Of a DNA stretch of 64,000 bases, positions 22,570 through 34,565 are shown one piece after another (positions within the stretch are counted from its first letter, which is position 1; each line of letters begins with the position of its first letter). The notes beneath the pieces were generated by a model. That model was not told the origin of the DNA. It searched no databases and saw only the letters and a list, made by a program, of their open reading frames with translations. The DNA is taken from positions 5,676,501 through 5,740,500 of the forward strand of contig NC_030811.1 in assembly GCF_001704415.2 (NCBI RefSeq), read 5' to 3'. Source of the stretch: Capra hircus. Lineage: Eukaryota > Chordata > Mammalia > Artiodactyla > Bovidae. Made by a program: the position numbers and the translations under genes.

Positions 22570-23030
22570 TTTTAAAAACTTGTTGCATCATCTGTTGGTA
22601 CATAACAAATTAGCACCGATTAATCAGTTTAAAGCATGTATTTATGCTCTCACACTTACTGTGGGTCAGAAGTTCAGGCGCAGCTTAGTTGGGTCAACTG
22701 CCTCCAGGTCTTTTATGAAACTTCAGTCAAGATGGCAGCCAGGGCTGAGGTGTCATCTGAAGGCTTGCTGGGGAAGGAGCGAATCTGCTAGTGTAAGAGA
22801 AGCCACAGTCTTATGCAGCCTAATCGTGGAGGTGATAGCCCATCACCCTGGTATGTTCTATGAGAAGCAAGCCACGAGGTCCAGTTCACACTCAAGGGGA
22901 AGAAGGACCAGGGTCTTTCCAACAGTTCCAGAAACATTAGGCACTGTGTCACGTGTTATCTTTTTATCTATTCTTAAGAGTCTCCTGTTTTCACTCTTAG
23001 TAAATAAGCTTGTAAAATCATATAATTGAA
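22570..23030 (-). mobile_element. Ancient mammalian LTR remnant (MaLR/MLT-like), antisense
   Basis: The order GGTACATAACAAATTAGCAC, TATTTATGCTCTCACACTTA, TGTGGGTCAGAAGTTCAGG, TCATCTGAAGGCTTGCTGGG and CACACTCAAGGGGAAGAAG resembles reverse-orientation solo LTRs of the MaLR class. It has no internal genes and is heavily diverged. The 170-codon open frame across it is not coding. Confidence 0.5.
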
Positions 23031-23094
23031 CCAGCTTTAAACTATCATTATGCCATTATTTTTTATTATCTGAGTGAAATTATTGAGGCAGGTA

Positions 23095-24175
23095 TTGCAT
23101 GAACAGTCATTATATAATTAAACAGATGTACTATGCAAAAAAGTGTCTCTATGCCACATTCATACAACCCAACATGGACCCAAAAAATCCAATTTAAAAA
23201 ATGGGCAAAAGATTTGTATAGTCACTTCACAAAAGAAGATCTATGAATGCCCAATAAACAAGATATAAGTAGTCCTCAAGGAAATGCTGGAGAAGGCAGT
23301 GGCACCCCACTCCAGTGCTCTTGCCTGGAAAATCCCATGGACAGAGGAGCCTGGTAGGCTGCAGTCCATGGGGTCGCGAAGAGTCGGACACGACTGAGCG
23401 ACTCCACTTTCACTTTTCACTTTCATGCATTGGAGAAGGAAATGGCAACCCACTCCAGTGTTCTTGCCTGGAGAATCCCAGGGATGGGGGAGCCTGGTGG
23501 GCTGCCGTCTATGGGGTTGCACAGAGTCAGACACGACTGAAGTGACTTAGCAGCAGCAGCAAGGAAATGCAAATTAAAGCCACAATGTAAGAAACCATTA
23601 TACACCCACTAGAATAACTAAAAATAAAAAAATATTTTAAGGCTAACCATTTGCCCAGTCATTCTACTGTTTGCTGTTAGTTCAAGAGACATGAAAATGT
23701 GTCCACACAAAGACTTGACCATGTATCTTCGTAGCATTTTTATTCACAATGGTCAAAATTTAGAAGTTTCCCAAATGTCCATCAAACAAGTGAATGGTGA
23801 TGCAAAATATGGCACAACCGTACATACAACAGAATACTACTCAGCAGTAAAAAAAAACAAACCAAACTACTGATACACTGAACAGCGTGAATGAATCTCA
23901 GAATCATCATGCTGAGTGAAATAAGCCAGGCGCAAAAGAGTGTGTACTGTATGATTCCATGTATATCATATTCTAGAAAATACCTATCATAACAAAAACT
24001 AGGTCACTAGTTGCCTGAAACTGTGGACAAAAATAGGGGTGAACCACAAAGGACCACAAGGAAGCTTTGGTGGGGGGTAATCAAAATGTGCTGTGTCTTG
24101 ATTGTAGTACTGGTTTCAAGTTGAGACAGCTGTAAATGGGTGCAGTTTACCATAGGTAAAATATATCACCGTAAA
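23095..24175 (+). mobile_element. Old L1 3' end, sense, split by a Bov-A2
   Basis: ATGGGCAAAAGATTTGTATA and CTTCACAAAAGAAGATCTAT before the SINE; ATGCAAATTAAAGCCACAAT, TCAACAATGG-like AGTGAATGGTGATGCAAAAT and GAATACTACTCAGCAGTAAA after it. This is the typical ORF2-to-3'-UTR order of old L1. Confidence 0.85.
23288..23560 (+). mobile_element. Bov-A2 SINE, sense, full length with TSD
   Basis: Two Bov-A monomers joined by the TTTCACTTTTCACTTTC linker, ending CAGCAGCAGC. A 10-bp duplication AAGGAAATGC lies at 23278-23287 and 23561-23570. It is nested in the old L1. Confidence 0.97.
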
Positions 24176-25169
24176 AAAGAGATGTACAAATCTTTCTCCA
24201 GAGGTTGACACACTGAGGTCCTACATGCGTATTTAGTTGGCTCTGTGTCCCCAGTTCACCCTCATCAGCTACATAGCACAAGAGAGAGTGAAAAAAGAGC
24301 ACAGAATCCCCCGGGGTCAAGCGGAGAGGGCGCGGCAGGGCAGGAACAGGTCCACTTAACTTTCCTTTCGGTCCCTTAACACACACCAAGACGGAACAAA
24401 AATGGAAGCAGTCGCAGGCACTTCTGTAGCTCTCCAGCAGTTTCTGGCCAGAGCTTCCATAAAAAGGGGATACAACGAGCTGGAAAAATGATTAACAGTA
24501 GTCTGTTCTCAGAAGGTTAATAGTTGTAGGGGAGAGAGTAGAGAACAGTGAAGAAAGACTTTATATCATTTGAGAGACTGCTTTATAAGAGGAATATAAA
24601 TTTCTATTTGTTTTGAAATAGAGATTTCAAAGTTTATGGCTTGATGCAGTAAGAACTGAAAGGTTAATTAAACCGGCTGAGCAATACTTATTTTTTTAAT
24701 TTGCTAATTATGGGATATTATGGGATAATAAGAGTTGTCAACGTAATAGAAGGTGTTTAGTTCTCCAGTAAGTCCTGTTTAACACAAACTTGATAAGATT
24801 TCAATTAGCCAAAAAAAAAAAAAGAATTTCTTTGTGAAGAAAGAAATACATATTCTAGACCCTGAGTAAAGAGTTCCACAGATCCAGAATTTGAAGAGTA
24901 AACAGATTAAACCTATATATGTTTAGGGTTCTTACTTCATATCTTTGATGTGAATTTCTCATCACACCAGATATTCAACTGACTCACCTTTGTGGTTCTT
25001 GGCACATAGCAGATGGTAAATACTTGCTGAATGACTATCTTCAAAATCTTAACATTGTCTGTTTTTTGGAAGTTAGAAAATTTATCAGAAGCCAGACAAA
25101 AAGGGTTTTTTTTTTGTTTTTGTTTAGTCCCTTTTCTTCATCTCTTATCGTTTTTGTGTTGTTAAATAT
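24176..25169. other. AT-rich intronic or flanking sequence, nothing recognised
   Basis: Contains an A-run at 24812-24825. No gene or assignable repeat. Confidence 0.4.
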
Positions 25170-25326
25170 TTACTTTTATTTATTTATTTGGCTGCACCAG
25201 GTCTTAGTTATACCATACGGGGTCTTCACGGCAACATATGGGGTCTAGTTTCCTGACCACGGTTCCAACCTGGGCCCTCTGTATTGAGAGTGCAGAGTCT
25301 TAGCCGCTGGACCACCAGGAAGTCCC
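25170..25326 (-). mobile_element. CHR-type SINE, antisense
   Basis: TTTATTTATTTATTTGGCTG CACCAGGTCTTAG start, box B (CCACGGTTCCAACCTGGG) and the ACCACCAGGAAGTCCC end. Confidence 0.88.
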
Positions 25327-25860
25327 TTTTCATCTCCTATTTTATGATACCTCTTTTGAAACAGTTTTGAGCTGACTTGTTGAACTGTAGAAACTGGTTA
25401 CCATACTCTCTGAAACGATTCTGTGGAATAAATGCTCTTTAAAGGAAATCATAAGTAAATGTTAGGAAGGAACTAACTTTATACTATCTGAAATTGTTAT
25501 TTAGAAAACTGTCAAAAGGAACAAAACCTTTCTCCCAAATATAATGATTAAAATTGATCAGAAGGATTAATAGTTATGGTGTTAAATATCTTATATTTTA
25601 AGATATAAATAATTTCAATTTGTATTAGTTTTTATTTTATATATCAGTTTTTATTTTTATTTACTGTATCAGTTTTTATATTTATTTTATAAGTAAATAT
25701 CTTATATTTTAAGTTGTAAATAATTTGAGTTTTTACTCAGTTTTTAAAAGTGAAGTAGTTTCAGTTTTTATCAAATTTCTATAGCACTTTAAAAAATCAA
25801 TTGTTCTTACTCAACAGAAACTAAAATTGTAGAGCGATGGTAAGAGCTGGCAGAGCTCTC
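25327..25860. repeat. AT-rich block with an imperfect 111-bp direct duplication
   Basis: A roughly 39-base motif starting TAAATATCTTATATTTTAAG occurs at 25583 and again at 25694 with a few changes, and the intervening TTTTTAT-rich sequence is also repeated in part. Otherwise unassigned AT-rich DNA. Confidence 0.7.
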
Positions 25861-26924
25861 CAGTTCAGTTCAGTTCAGTTCAGTCGCTCAGTCGTCTCTG
25901 ACTCTTTGAGACCCCATGAATCGCAGCACGCCAGGCCTCCCTGTTCATCACCATCTCCCAGAGTTCACTCAGACTCGTGTCCATCAAGTTGGTGATGCCA
26001 TCCAGCCATCTCATCCTCGGTCATACCCTTCTCCTCTTGCCCCCAATCCCTCTTCCAATGAGTCAACTCTTCTCATGAGGTGGCCAAAGGACTGGAGTTT
26101 CAGCTTTAGCATCATTCCTTCCAAAGTAATCCCAGGGTTGATCTGCTTCAGAATGGACTGGTTGGATCTCCTTGCAGTCCACGGGACTCTCAAGAGTCTT
26201 CTCCAACACCACAGTTCAAAAGCATCAATTCTTCGGCACTCAGCCTTCTTCACAGTCCAACTCTCACATCCGTACATGACCACAGGAAAAACCATAGCCT
26301 TGACTAGATGGACCTTTGTTGGCAAAGTAATGTCTCTGCTCTTGAATATGCTATCTAGGTTGGTCATAACTTTTCTTCCAAGGAGTAAGCATCTTTTAAT
26401 TTCATGGCTGCAGTCACCATCTGCAGTGATTTTGGAGCCCAAAAAAATAAAGTCTGACACTGTTTCCACTGTTTCCCCATCTATTTCGCATGAAGTGATG
26501 GGACCAGATGCCATGATCTTTGTTTTCTGAATGTTGAGCTTTAAGCCAACTTTTTCACTCTCCTCTTTCACTTTCATCAAGAGGCTTTTTAGTTCCTCTT
26601 CACTTTCTGCCATAGGGTGGTGTCATCTGCATATCTGAGGTTATTGATATTTATCCCGGCAATCTTGATTCCAGCTTGTGTTTCTTCCAGTCCAGCGTTT
26701 CTCATGATGTACTCTGCATAGAAGTTAAATAAGCAGGGTGACAATATACAGCCTTGATGTACTCCTTTTCCTATTCGGAACCAGTCTGTTGTTCCATGTC
26801 CAGTTCTAATTGTTGCTTCCTGACCTGCATACAGATTTCTCAAGAGGCAGGTCAGGTGGTCTGGTATTCCCATCTCTTTCAGAATTTTCCACAGTTTATT
26901 GTGATTCACACAGTCAAAGGCGGC
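25861..26924 (-). mobile_element. BovB LINE, 1.06 kb, antisense, decayed
   Basis: Tail (CAGTT)n at 25862, 5' end near 26924. Minus-strand reading gives the 3' half of the reverse transcriptase, including the catalytic YADD box (INNLRYADDTTLWQKV), then a 200-codon frame (26011-26613) for the thumb and C-terminal region (KLNIQKTKIMASGPITS, ESWTVKKAECRRIDAFELW). A frameshift separates the two frames, so it is non-functional. Confidence 0.96.
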
Positions 26925-27607
26925 ATCCAAACCAGGACCTGCTGTCCACAACCTCTAGTCCTCAGACAGAGTCTATTAAAATAAAAATGCTGCTCCTGTT
27001 TCTTAGCACAGTCACTTTCTTTTCCTCAAAATACCAGCTCCGATGCTCAAGGGGAAGTGGGTGTAATTATTTTGAAACAGAAATGAGGTTCAAGAGAAGC
27101 AAGAGTGAGTGGAAGTAAATCACCTCTGAGCCCATTTATGCTGTTAAAATCATCTGCTCACCCACTGTGTTTTCAATTGATTTGCTAATAACGAACAATT
27201 CATTTCACCCAAGTATTTTTGCAATGCCTACTATGTGTCAGGCACAGGTGATATAATCTAACAGGGTCGTTTTTTCCCCTTCAAAGAGTTTATGGAATTT
27301 AGGGGAGGACAGAAAAGTGAATCCCAGTCTCACACTATGTGCCTTATAGAAGCCTGTGGGTTCAGAGAAGAAATTTACCAGGTAAGCTGTTAGAAGAAGT
27401 CAAGAATCAAGAAGAAAGACTTCTTGGTGAAACCTGAGCCACTTTCTTAAGACTCATTCTTTTTTTTTTTTTTTTTTAATAGGCAAACCTTAAATTTATT
27501 TTAGATTTCTTTTTTTCAAAGAAAAATTCCTAATGGAAATTTTCTTAAATTAAGATCCCAGAGAAAAAAAGAACCAAATGATAAAACCTCTGAGGAGTAT
27601 GAGGGTT

Positions 27608-27610
<3 letters not shown>
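26925..27610. other. Intronic or flanking sequence, poly(T) tract
   Basis: T-run at 27459-27478. 27215-27330 has MIR-like wording (GCCTACTATGTGTCAGGCAC). No gene. Confidence 0.4.
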
Positions 27611-27649
<39 letters not shown>

Positions 27650-27668
27650 ACACATATATGTATATATT
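27611..27668. repeat. (AT)n microsatellite
   Basis: About 19 uninterrupted AT pairs at 27611-27649, followed by an imperfect ATACACATATATGTATATAT continuation. It is probably polymorphic in length. Confidence 0.97.
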
Positions 27669-27702
27669 TTGGCCCTGCCCCACACCTTGCTCACTCATGT
27701 CC

Positions 27703-27829
27703 AATGGCAACCCACTCCAGTGTTCTTGCCTGGAGAATCCCAGGGATGGCGGAGCCTGGTGGGCTGCCATCTATGCGGTCACACAGAGTCAGACACGACT
27801 GAAGCAACTTAGCAGTAGCAGCAGCAGGC
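27703..27829 (+). mobile_element. Second monomer of Bov-A2, sense, 5'-truncated
   Basis: GGCAACCCACTCCAGTGTTC through GACACGACTGAAGCAACTTA GCAGTAGCAGCAGCAG. Only the downstream monomer is present. Confidence 0.93.
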
Positions 27830-27833
27830 ACAC

Positions 27834-27918
27834 ATTGCAAGGTCTTATTAGTTCCCCAACAAGGGCTCAAACCCTGGGCCCAGGAAGTGAAAACACAGTC
27901 TCCTAAGCACTAGACCAC
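27834..27918 (-). mobile_element. CHR-type SINE fragment, antisense
   Basis: CAACAAGGGCTCAAACCCTG (box B) through CACTAGACCACTG. The final AGTCCC end is lost. Confidence 0.65.
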
Positions 27919-27934
27919 TGTTTTCATTTTTTAA

Positions 27935-28065
27935 TATTTATTTATTTGACTGCACTGGGATCTTAGTTGCAGCATGTGGGATCTAGTTCCCTGACCAGGG
28001 ATTGAACCCCAGCCCTCTGCTTTGGGAGTATGGAGTCTTAGCCACTGCACCACCAGGGAAGATCC
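27935..28065 (-). mobile_element. CHR-type SINE, antisense
   Basis: TTATTTATTTGACTGCACTG start, CCAGGGATTGAACCCCAGCC box B and CACCACCAGGGAAGATCCC end. Confidence 0.88.
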
Positions 28066-30079
28066 CAAAAGTATATACTTTTAGCATCTTTTTTTTTTTC
28101 CTGGACTAGTTCTTAATGTGACTAAAAAGTTTTTCTCATCGTCAAGACTCATAAAGGAGTGAGCAGGAACTAGCCCAGTGGCAAAAGTAGGAAAGGGGGC
28201 CAGAAGATTCAAGCCTTGGGGCTCCAGTGTAGGGGACGCAGAGGAGCTTGGCCAGAGAAGGTGAAGAAGTAAAATGACCAGGTCCTGCTCAGGGCTGGGG
28301 ATTTGCACGACATCCCTAAAGGGTCCTGAGAGTCACTGGGTGGTTCTAAGGAGAGTTACAAGAACAAGTCCGTGTTTAAAAGGAGGCCTGGCTCCAGGGT
28401 AGGGAGTGGACTAGAAAAGGATCAGATGGGAGAAACCAGAGCTGTTCCAACAACCAGGCTCGCTAAGGAGTGTGATGGAGACAGACACCTGGGACCGCCT
28501 CCAAGGATGCTGAGATAGAGTGAGAGGACCCAGGGACCGTCTGAGATGGATGAGTTTGAACTGCCTGTAGAAGATTAAAATGCAGGTGACCAGGAAGCGG
28601 TCTGGAGCTCAGGAGAACTGAGGGCTTGTGGCTGAGGCTTGAAGGCCAGCAGCACAGGAGTAGGGGAGAGGCCTGGCTAGAGAGTGCAGAGTGGGAAGTA
28701 GAAGGGGGTGCACGTGCATCTCCTGCCCACACTGGTGGGAGCTTCCTATCCCCCCTTTGCTTCCACATGGAGGACGTCTTTGCAGAAAAGCAGAGCTCAT
28801 GGAAGACAGCAGGGGAGAAACATCGAAGCTGCTAAATTATTCAAGAGCTCCTTATCCAGTATTTAAGGTTGATTGATTTCTTGCAGTAGCTATTTAGGAT
28901 TTTTTTTAAGGCAAAGTGAACTCACATCCGACCTCATTGCATACAGGAAAGCTTTTCTGGCCGTTGTTTTATGATTAAGTTTCCAGGCTGGCGTTTGCCC
29001 TTCTGACAATCATTCAAAACACTGGGCGCAGTTATGCAAGACAGTCCTTAATAACTTAGCGTGTTGCAGCAACTGAAGCGTCACACTTGTGAGGGCCCCA
29101 TGTTTCTCAGGCGTTCTTCCAGTAAAGTTCACCTCCGCTCCCTCCCATCGCACTGAAATCCAGTAAGCCCAGACTGGCCGCAGAAGTGGATGGTATAACG
29201 TAGAAACACCACAGATCTACACGAGGTCTAGGGAGGGAAACCCGGCACCTCTCAAGGATGAGAGGCGCCAGGTATGGGGTCGCATCAGTCCAAGCCCCTT
29301 TTCTTTGCATGCACGACATGGCCCAAGCCCTCCCTCTCTGCTCTCCTCTGCCCCTGGCTACCCCACCAGCCTGAAATAGCTAAAATTAAGTCTGGCATGT
29401 AAGTCTGTTGAGACTTTAAGAAAACATCACCGTGGAAAGGGCAGCCGACGACCACCAATTCAGATGATCTGTCCGAACCCATCCATCACTCATTTCAGCC
29501 TGTCGACAAGTCCGTGCACATCTGGAAAGCGCCTCGGGCCTTCACGTCCCTGACATGGACCTTGTGTGTCATAAAACAAAGCCATCTGCCTCCTTCTGGT
29601 ATCCTCTGACTGCATGCCCTTCGAAGGAAGAAAGCGTGAGATGTCTTACAAAGTGAGAAAAATAACCTGTGGAAATAAATTCAGCCTCACTCGCGTATTC
29701 GATAGAGACATTTCTATTTTCGTCTACTCCTGTATCCCTACTATCAAGTGCAGTAAAAGTAGGAGACTCATTAATTTGTCTCCACTTCTAATTTGTCTCC
29801 ATTCTCCACACGTCAACAGTCATAGGCATGGGACTTTTGGGTCTGAGGACCAGTTTTGCGGAGTTCAGAGCATCCAGAAATGCATACTCCCTCTGGCTAC
29901 ACAGTTCTGCCTCCCAGTAAAGAATTCGTCAGGATTACAGGGAAATTGCTGACGCTCCTACTGAATATCAATGAGGGCTTTTTTGTGTGTGTGTGTGTGA
30001 AGTATGCCAAACTGACTGCAGGAAATTGAAATGTAAACTTTTCCAAAATCAGGATGATTGACATCTCCAGTAGGTACCA
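28066..30079. other. 2-kb repeat-poor stretch with a GT microsatellite
   Basis: No transposon is obvious over 2 kb apart from (GT)n at 29981-29999. Overlapping short frames on both strands have no family resemblance. It lies 6-8 kb upstream of the CpG-island promoter and could hold regulatory sequence; nothing in the sequence proves it. Confidence 0.4.
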
Positions 30080-30830
30080 CCAAACTTTTTAAAATTAAAC
30101 TTATTTTGAGATCATTGTGGATTCACGTGCAGTTGTAACAGATAATACAGAGATCCTGCGTGCCCTTCACCTAGTGTCCCCCAGTGTAACTTCTTGAAAA
30201 AACTACAGGACAGGAGAAATCGGACCTTCGTACATTCCTGATGAAAACGTGAAAAGGTGCAGTCACTGTGGAAAACGGTTTGGTGGTTTCTCAAAATGTT
30301 AAATATAGAGTTGCCACGTGACCCAGAAAGTCCATTCCTGGATCTACACCTAACAGAAATGAACACATATGTCCACACAAACCATGGTACATGAGTGTCT
30401 ATAGAAGCAACATTCATATTATCACCCAAATATCCAACAACTGATGAATGGATAAATAAAATGTAGTCTATCCGTTCGATGGAATACGATTCAGCAATAT
30501 AAAGAGATTAAGTGGTGATAAATTTTACAACATGGATGAACCTTGACTGCATTATGCTGAGTGGAAGAAGTCAGAGACAAAAGACTACGTATTATATGAT
30601 TCCCTTTATGGGAAATGGAATAGGCTAATCTATAGAGTCAGAAAAGAGATTAGTGATTGCCTAGGACTGGGCGTGGAGGTTAATGAGGTTACACACAGTG
30701 ATGGGTACAGAGTTTGCCTTTGGGATAATGAATGTGTTGTAAACAGAGATGGTTGCACAACCCTGTGCGTGTACTGAATCATATTTTATGGTACGTGAAT
30801 CATAGCTCAATAAGATTTTTATAACATTTT
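30080..30830 (+). mobile_element. Old L1 3' end, sense
   Basis: GGAAAACGGTTTGGTGGTTT, AACCATGGTACATGAGTGTC, TGATGAATGGATAAATAAAA and GGAATACGATTCAGCAATAT AAAGAG are the standard order near the L1 ORF2 end and 3' UTR. Confidence 0.88.
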
Positions 30831-30831
30831 C

Positions 30832-31192
30832 TTCCTTTTACACTTATTTATTCATTTCAGTTTTGGTTGCTGGGTTTTTGTTGCCGCGCGGGCGCTTTCT
30901 CTAGTTGTGGCAAGCAGGGGCTACCCTCCACTGTGCTGCTCGGGCTTCTCATGGCAGTGGCGTCTCTTGTTGTGAAGCACAGGCTGTAAGCACGTGGGCT
31001 CAGTAGTTGCGACTTGCTGGCTCTAGGGTGCTCGGGCTTCCGTAGTTTCACGCAGCACGTGGGCTCAGTAATTTGAGCTTGAGAACTTAGTTGCTGCTCC
31101 CCGCCATGTGGAATCTTCCTGGACCAGGGATCAAACCCATGTGCCCTGTATTGGCAGGCAGATTCTTATCCACCGTACCACCAGGGAAGTCC
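30832..31192 (-). mobile_element. CHR-type SINE, antisense, long form
   Basis: CATTTCAGTTTTGGTTGCTG, GC-rich body (GTTGCCGCGCGGGCGCTTTC, GTGCTGCTCGGGCTTCTCAT), box B (CCAGGGATCAAACCCATG) and CCACCAGGGAAGTCC end. A CTCAATAAGATTTTT-like sequence recurs after it (31192 on), a probable imperfect target-site duplication. Confidence 0.9.
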
Positions 31193-31293
31193 TCAGTAAA
31201 GATTTTTTTCTAAATGAACCCCAATTATCATTTCCTCCACACAATTAAATCAGCTTGGCTTGACTTGTGGGGAAAAATACAGTATGATATCAC

Positions 31294-32097
31294 AAGCAGA
31301 CCTCAGATATGCAGATAACACCACACTTATGGCAGGAAGTGAAGAACTAAAGAGCCTCTTGAAAGTGAAAGAGGAGAGTGAAAAAGCTGGCTTAAAGCTC
31401 AACATTCAAAAAACAAAGATCATGGCATCCAGTCCCATCACTTCATGGCAAATAGATGGAGAAACAGTGGAAACAGTGGCAGACTTTATTTTTTGGGGGC
31501 CCCAAAATCACTGCAGATGAAATAACAAGACTGCAGCCATGAGATAACAAGACACTACTTGGAAGAAAAGTTATGACCAACCTAGACAGCATATTAAAAA
31601 GCAGAGACATTACCTTGGCAACAAAGGTCCGTCTAGTCAAAGCTATGGTTTTTCCAGTAGTTATGTATGGATGTGAGAGTTGGACTTTCTTTAGAAAGCT
31701 GAGCGTCGAAGAATTGATGCTTTTGAACTGTGGTGTTGGAGAAAACTCTTGAGAGTCCCTTGGACTGCAAGGAGATCCAACCAGTCCATCCTAAGAAAAT
31801 CAGTCCTGAATGTTCATTGGAAGGACTGATGTTGAAGCTGAAACTCTAATACTTTGGCCACCTGATGCAAAGAGCTAACTCATTTGAAAAGAACCCGATG
31901 CTAGGAAATATTGGAGGCAGGAGGAGAAGGGGATGACAGAGGATGAGATGCCTGGATGGCATCACTAACTCAATGGACAGGAGTTTGAGTAAACTCCGGG
32001 AGTTGGTAATGGGCAGTTGATAATGGGAGTTGGCATGCTGCAGTTGATGGGGTTGCAAAGAGTCGGACATGACTGAGCAACTGAACTGACTGACTGA
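31294..32097 (+). mobile_element. BovB LINE 3' portion, sense, decayed
   Basis: Begins inside the reverse transcriptase at the YADN box (DLRYADNTTLMAGSEELKSL, with D to N in the second aspartate of YADD) and runs to the GAACTGACTGACTGA tail. Frameshifts are present. The gene-sense orientation differs from the 15.9-kb copy. Confidence 0.95.
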
Positions 32098-32296
32098 TCA
32101 CAAGCAGGATATTGACTTTGATACAGTTAAGAATCAAAACAGTTCTATCATCACTTTTATGGCCACAGGTACCTCTGTTCCCCCACCCCTATCCCTGACC
32201 CCTGACCCCTAGCATTTACTAATCTGTTCTCCATTTCTGTCATTTTTTCATTTCAAGAACATTTTACAAATGGAATCATACAGTATATAACCTTTG

Positions 32297-32513
32297 AAAG
32301 TGAAAGTGAAGTCGCTCAGTCGTGTCCGACTCTTTGCGACCCCATGTACTATAGCCTACCACGCTCCTCCGTCCGTGTGATTTTCCAGGCAAGAGTACTG
32401 GAGTGGGTTGCCATTTCCTTCTCCAGAGGATCTTCCTGACCCAGGGATCAAACCTGGGTCTCCTGCGTTTTAGGCAGATGCTTTTACCACCTGAGCCACC
32501 AGGGAAGCCTTTA
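32297..32513 (-). mobile_element. Bov-tA SINE nested in L1, antisense
   Basis: GTGAAAGTGAAGTCGCTCAG start, body, and the tRNA head CACCTGAGCCACCAGGGAAG CC. CCTTTGAA upstream and CCTTTAAG downstream look like a diverged target-site duplication. Confidence 0.93.
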
Positions 32514-32610
32514 AGGACTGGCTTTTTTTCACTGAGATACTTGCCTGGACATTCATGCAAGTGGTTTTATGTATCAGTAGTTGATTGCTTTTTATTGCTA
32601 AGTAGTACTC

Positions 32611-32922
32611 CAACCAGTCCATTCTAAAGGAGATCAGTCCTGGGTGTTCTTTGGAAGGGCTGATGCTAAAGCTGAAACTCCAGTACTTTGGCCACCTCAT
32701 GCGAAGAGTTGACTCATTGGAAAAGACCCTGATGCTGGGAGGGATTGGGGGCAGGAGGAGAAGGGGACGACTGAGGATGAGATGGCTGGATGGCATCACC
32801 AACTCGATGGACGTGAGTTTGAGTGAACTCCGCGAGTTGGTGATGGACAGGGAGGCCTGGCGTGCTGCGATTCATGGGGTCGCAAAGAGTCGGACACGAC
32901 TGAGCGACTGAACTGAACTGAA
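32611..32922 (+). mobile_element. BovB 3' tail, sense, nested in L1 (first of a pair)
   Basis: AACCAGTCCATTCTAAAGGA through GCGACTGAACTGAACTGAAC. It is 5'-truncated and inserted in the antisense L1. Confidence 0.95.
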
Positions 32923-32971
32923 CAGGTGTGAGGTGATAGCTTATTGTGGTTTTGATTAGCATTTCCCTAAT

Positions 32972-33166
32972 GTTGGGAGGGATTGGGGGCAGGAGGAGAA
33001 GGGGACGACCAAGGATGAGATGGCTGGATGGCATCATGGACTCAATGGACGTGAGTCTGAGTGAACTACGGGAGATGGTGATGAACAGGGAGGCCTGGCG
33101 TGCAGCGATTCATGGGGTCGCAAAGAGTCGGACACGACTGAGCGACTGAACTGAACTGAACTGAAC
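32972..33166 (+). mobile_element. BovB 3' tail, sense, nested in L1 (second of a pair)
   Basis: TTGGGAGGGATTGGGGGCAG through ACTGAACTGAACTGAACTGA. A short TAATG repeat flanks it. Only about 50 bases of L1 separate it from the preceding tail, and it has a different truncation point, so it is an independent insertion. Confidence 0.93.
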
Positions 33167-33794
33167 TAATGTTTAATGTGCTGGCCTTACTTTCATGTGC
33201 TTATTTGCCATCTATACATCTTTTTCAGTGAAATGTCTCTTTGTATCTTTTGCCCATGTTCTGACTGTTTTCTTTTTCTGCTATTGAATTTTGAGAGTTC
33301 TCTACATAATCCAAATACTGGTCATTTGTTGGCTTTGTGGTCTGCAAATCTTTTTCTCCCACTCTGTAGCTTGTCTTTTTATTCTCTCAACAGGCTCTGT
33401 CACAGGGCAAACATTTTAAACTTTAATGAGGTCCAATTCATTAATTTTTTATTTTATGGCTCATGCTTTTGATGTCGGATCTTACTCTTTATCAATAGGT
33501 CCCGAAGGCTTTCTCCTATTTTTCTTCTAAAAGTTTCATAGTATTACATATTTATAAGTCCTTGATCCAATTTTAGCTAATTTTTGTATAAGGTGTGAGG
33601 CTTACATTAGGGGTTTTTGCCTGTTGATGTCCAGCATCATTGTCTTTGCACCTTTATCATACATCGATTTGTAGTATTTATGCGGATCTATTTCTGGATT
33701 CTCTACTTGTTTCTATTGATCATTGTGTCTATCTCCCTGCCAAAACCACACAGTCTTGATTACTGTAGCACTGTAATAAGCTTTATTTTTTGTA

Positions 33795-34005
33795 CCAATA
33801 ATTATCTTTATCTGTTTGGCTGCACCGGGTCTTTGCTGCACACGTGGGCTCTCTGATCTTTGCTGTGGCATGTGAGATCTTCAGTTGTGGCATGCAAACT
33901 CAGTTGCAGCATGTAGGGCCTAGCTCCCTGACCAGGGATTGAACCTGGAACCCCCTGGACTGGAAGCTAAGAGTCTTAGCCACTGGACCACTAGGGAAGA
34001 CCCTG
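33795..34005 (-). mobile_element. CHR-type SINE nested in L1, antisense
   Basis: TTTGGCTGCACCGGGTCTTT, box B (CCAGGGATTGAACCTGGA) and ACCACTAGGGAAGACCC end. Confidence 0.88.
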
Positions 34006-34362
34006 TAAGAATCTTTAATATCCATAGAGTGACTCTTCCCACTTCATTCTTCTTTTTCAGGCCTGTTTTAGCTTTCCCTTTCCGTGTAAATTTTAGAAGC
34101 CTGTCTTGTCTATGAAAAACCTGGTTGGGATTTTGATGGGCATTGCATTCAACCTAGAGATCGGTCTGGAGGGAGAAATGATGTCTTTACTCTGCTGAGT
34201 TTTCCAATCCATGAACACAAAATACCTCTCCACTTATTTTAGTATTCTTTCATCCACACATTGTAATTTTCAGCATACAGATCTTGTGACATGTTCTCTC
34301 AAGTGAATACCTAAGTATTTAATTTTCTTTGTGGTGATCGTAAATAATGTTGGTTTTTCTTT

Positions 34363-34565
34363 TAATATTTTTTTTTTGGCTGTGCTGGGTCCTAGCTGTG
34401 GCACAAGGGATCTTCAGTCTCCAATGTGGCAACATGGGGAGTGTTTAGTTGTGACATGTGAACTCTGAGTTGTGGCATGTGGAATCTAGTTCCCTGACCT
34501 GGGATCTAGTTCTGCCTGCATTGGGAGTGCAGAGTCTTAGCTACAGGGCCGCCAGGGAAGTCCCA
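34363..34565 (-). mobile_element. CHR-type SINE nested in L1, antisense
   Basis: T-run, GGCTGTGCTGGGTCCTAGCT, and CAGGGCCGCCAGGGAAGTCCC at the end. Confidence 0.88.

Noticed and set aside
22517..23029. 170-codon plus-strand frame
   Set aside because: It lies across an old L1 end and an ancient LTR-like remnant and has no domain resemblance.
26011..26951. Minus-strand frames of 200 and 120 codons as host genes
   Set aside because: Both are decayed BovB reverse transcriptase, including its YADD box, separated by a frameshift.
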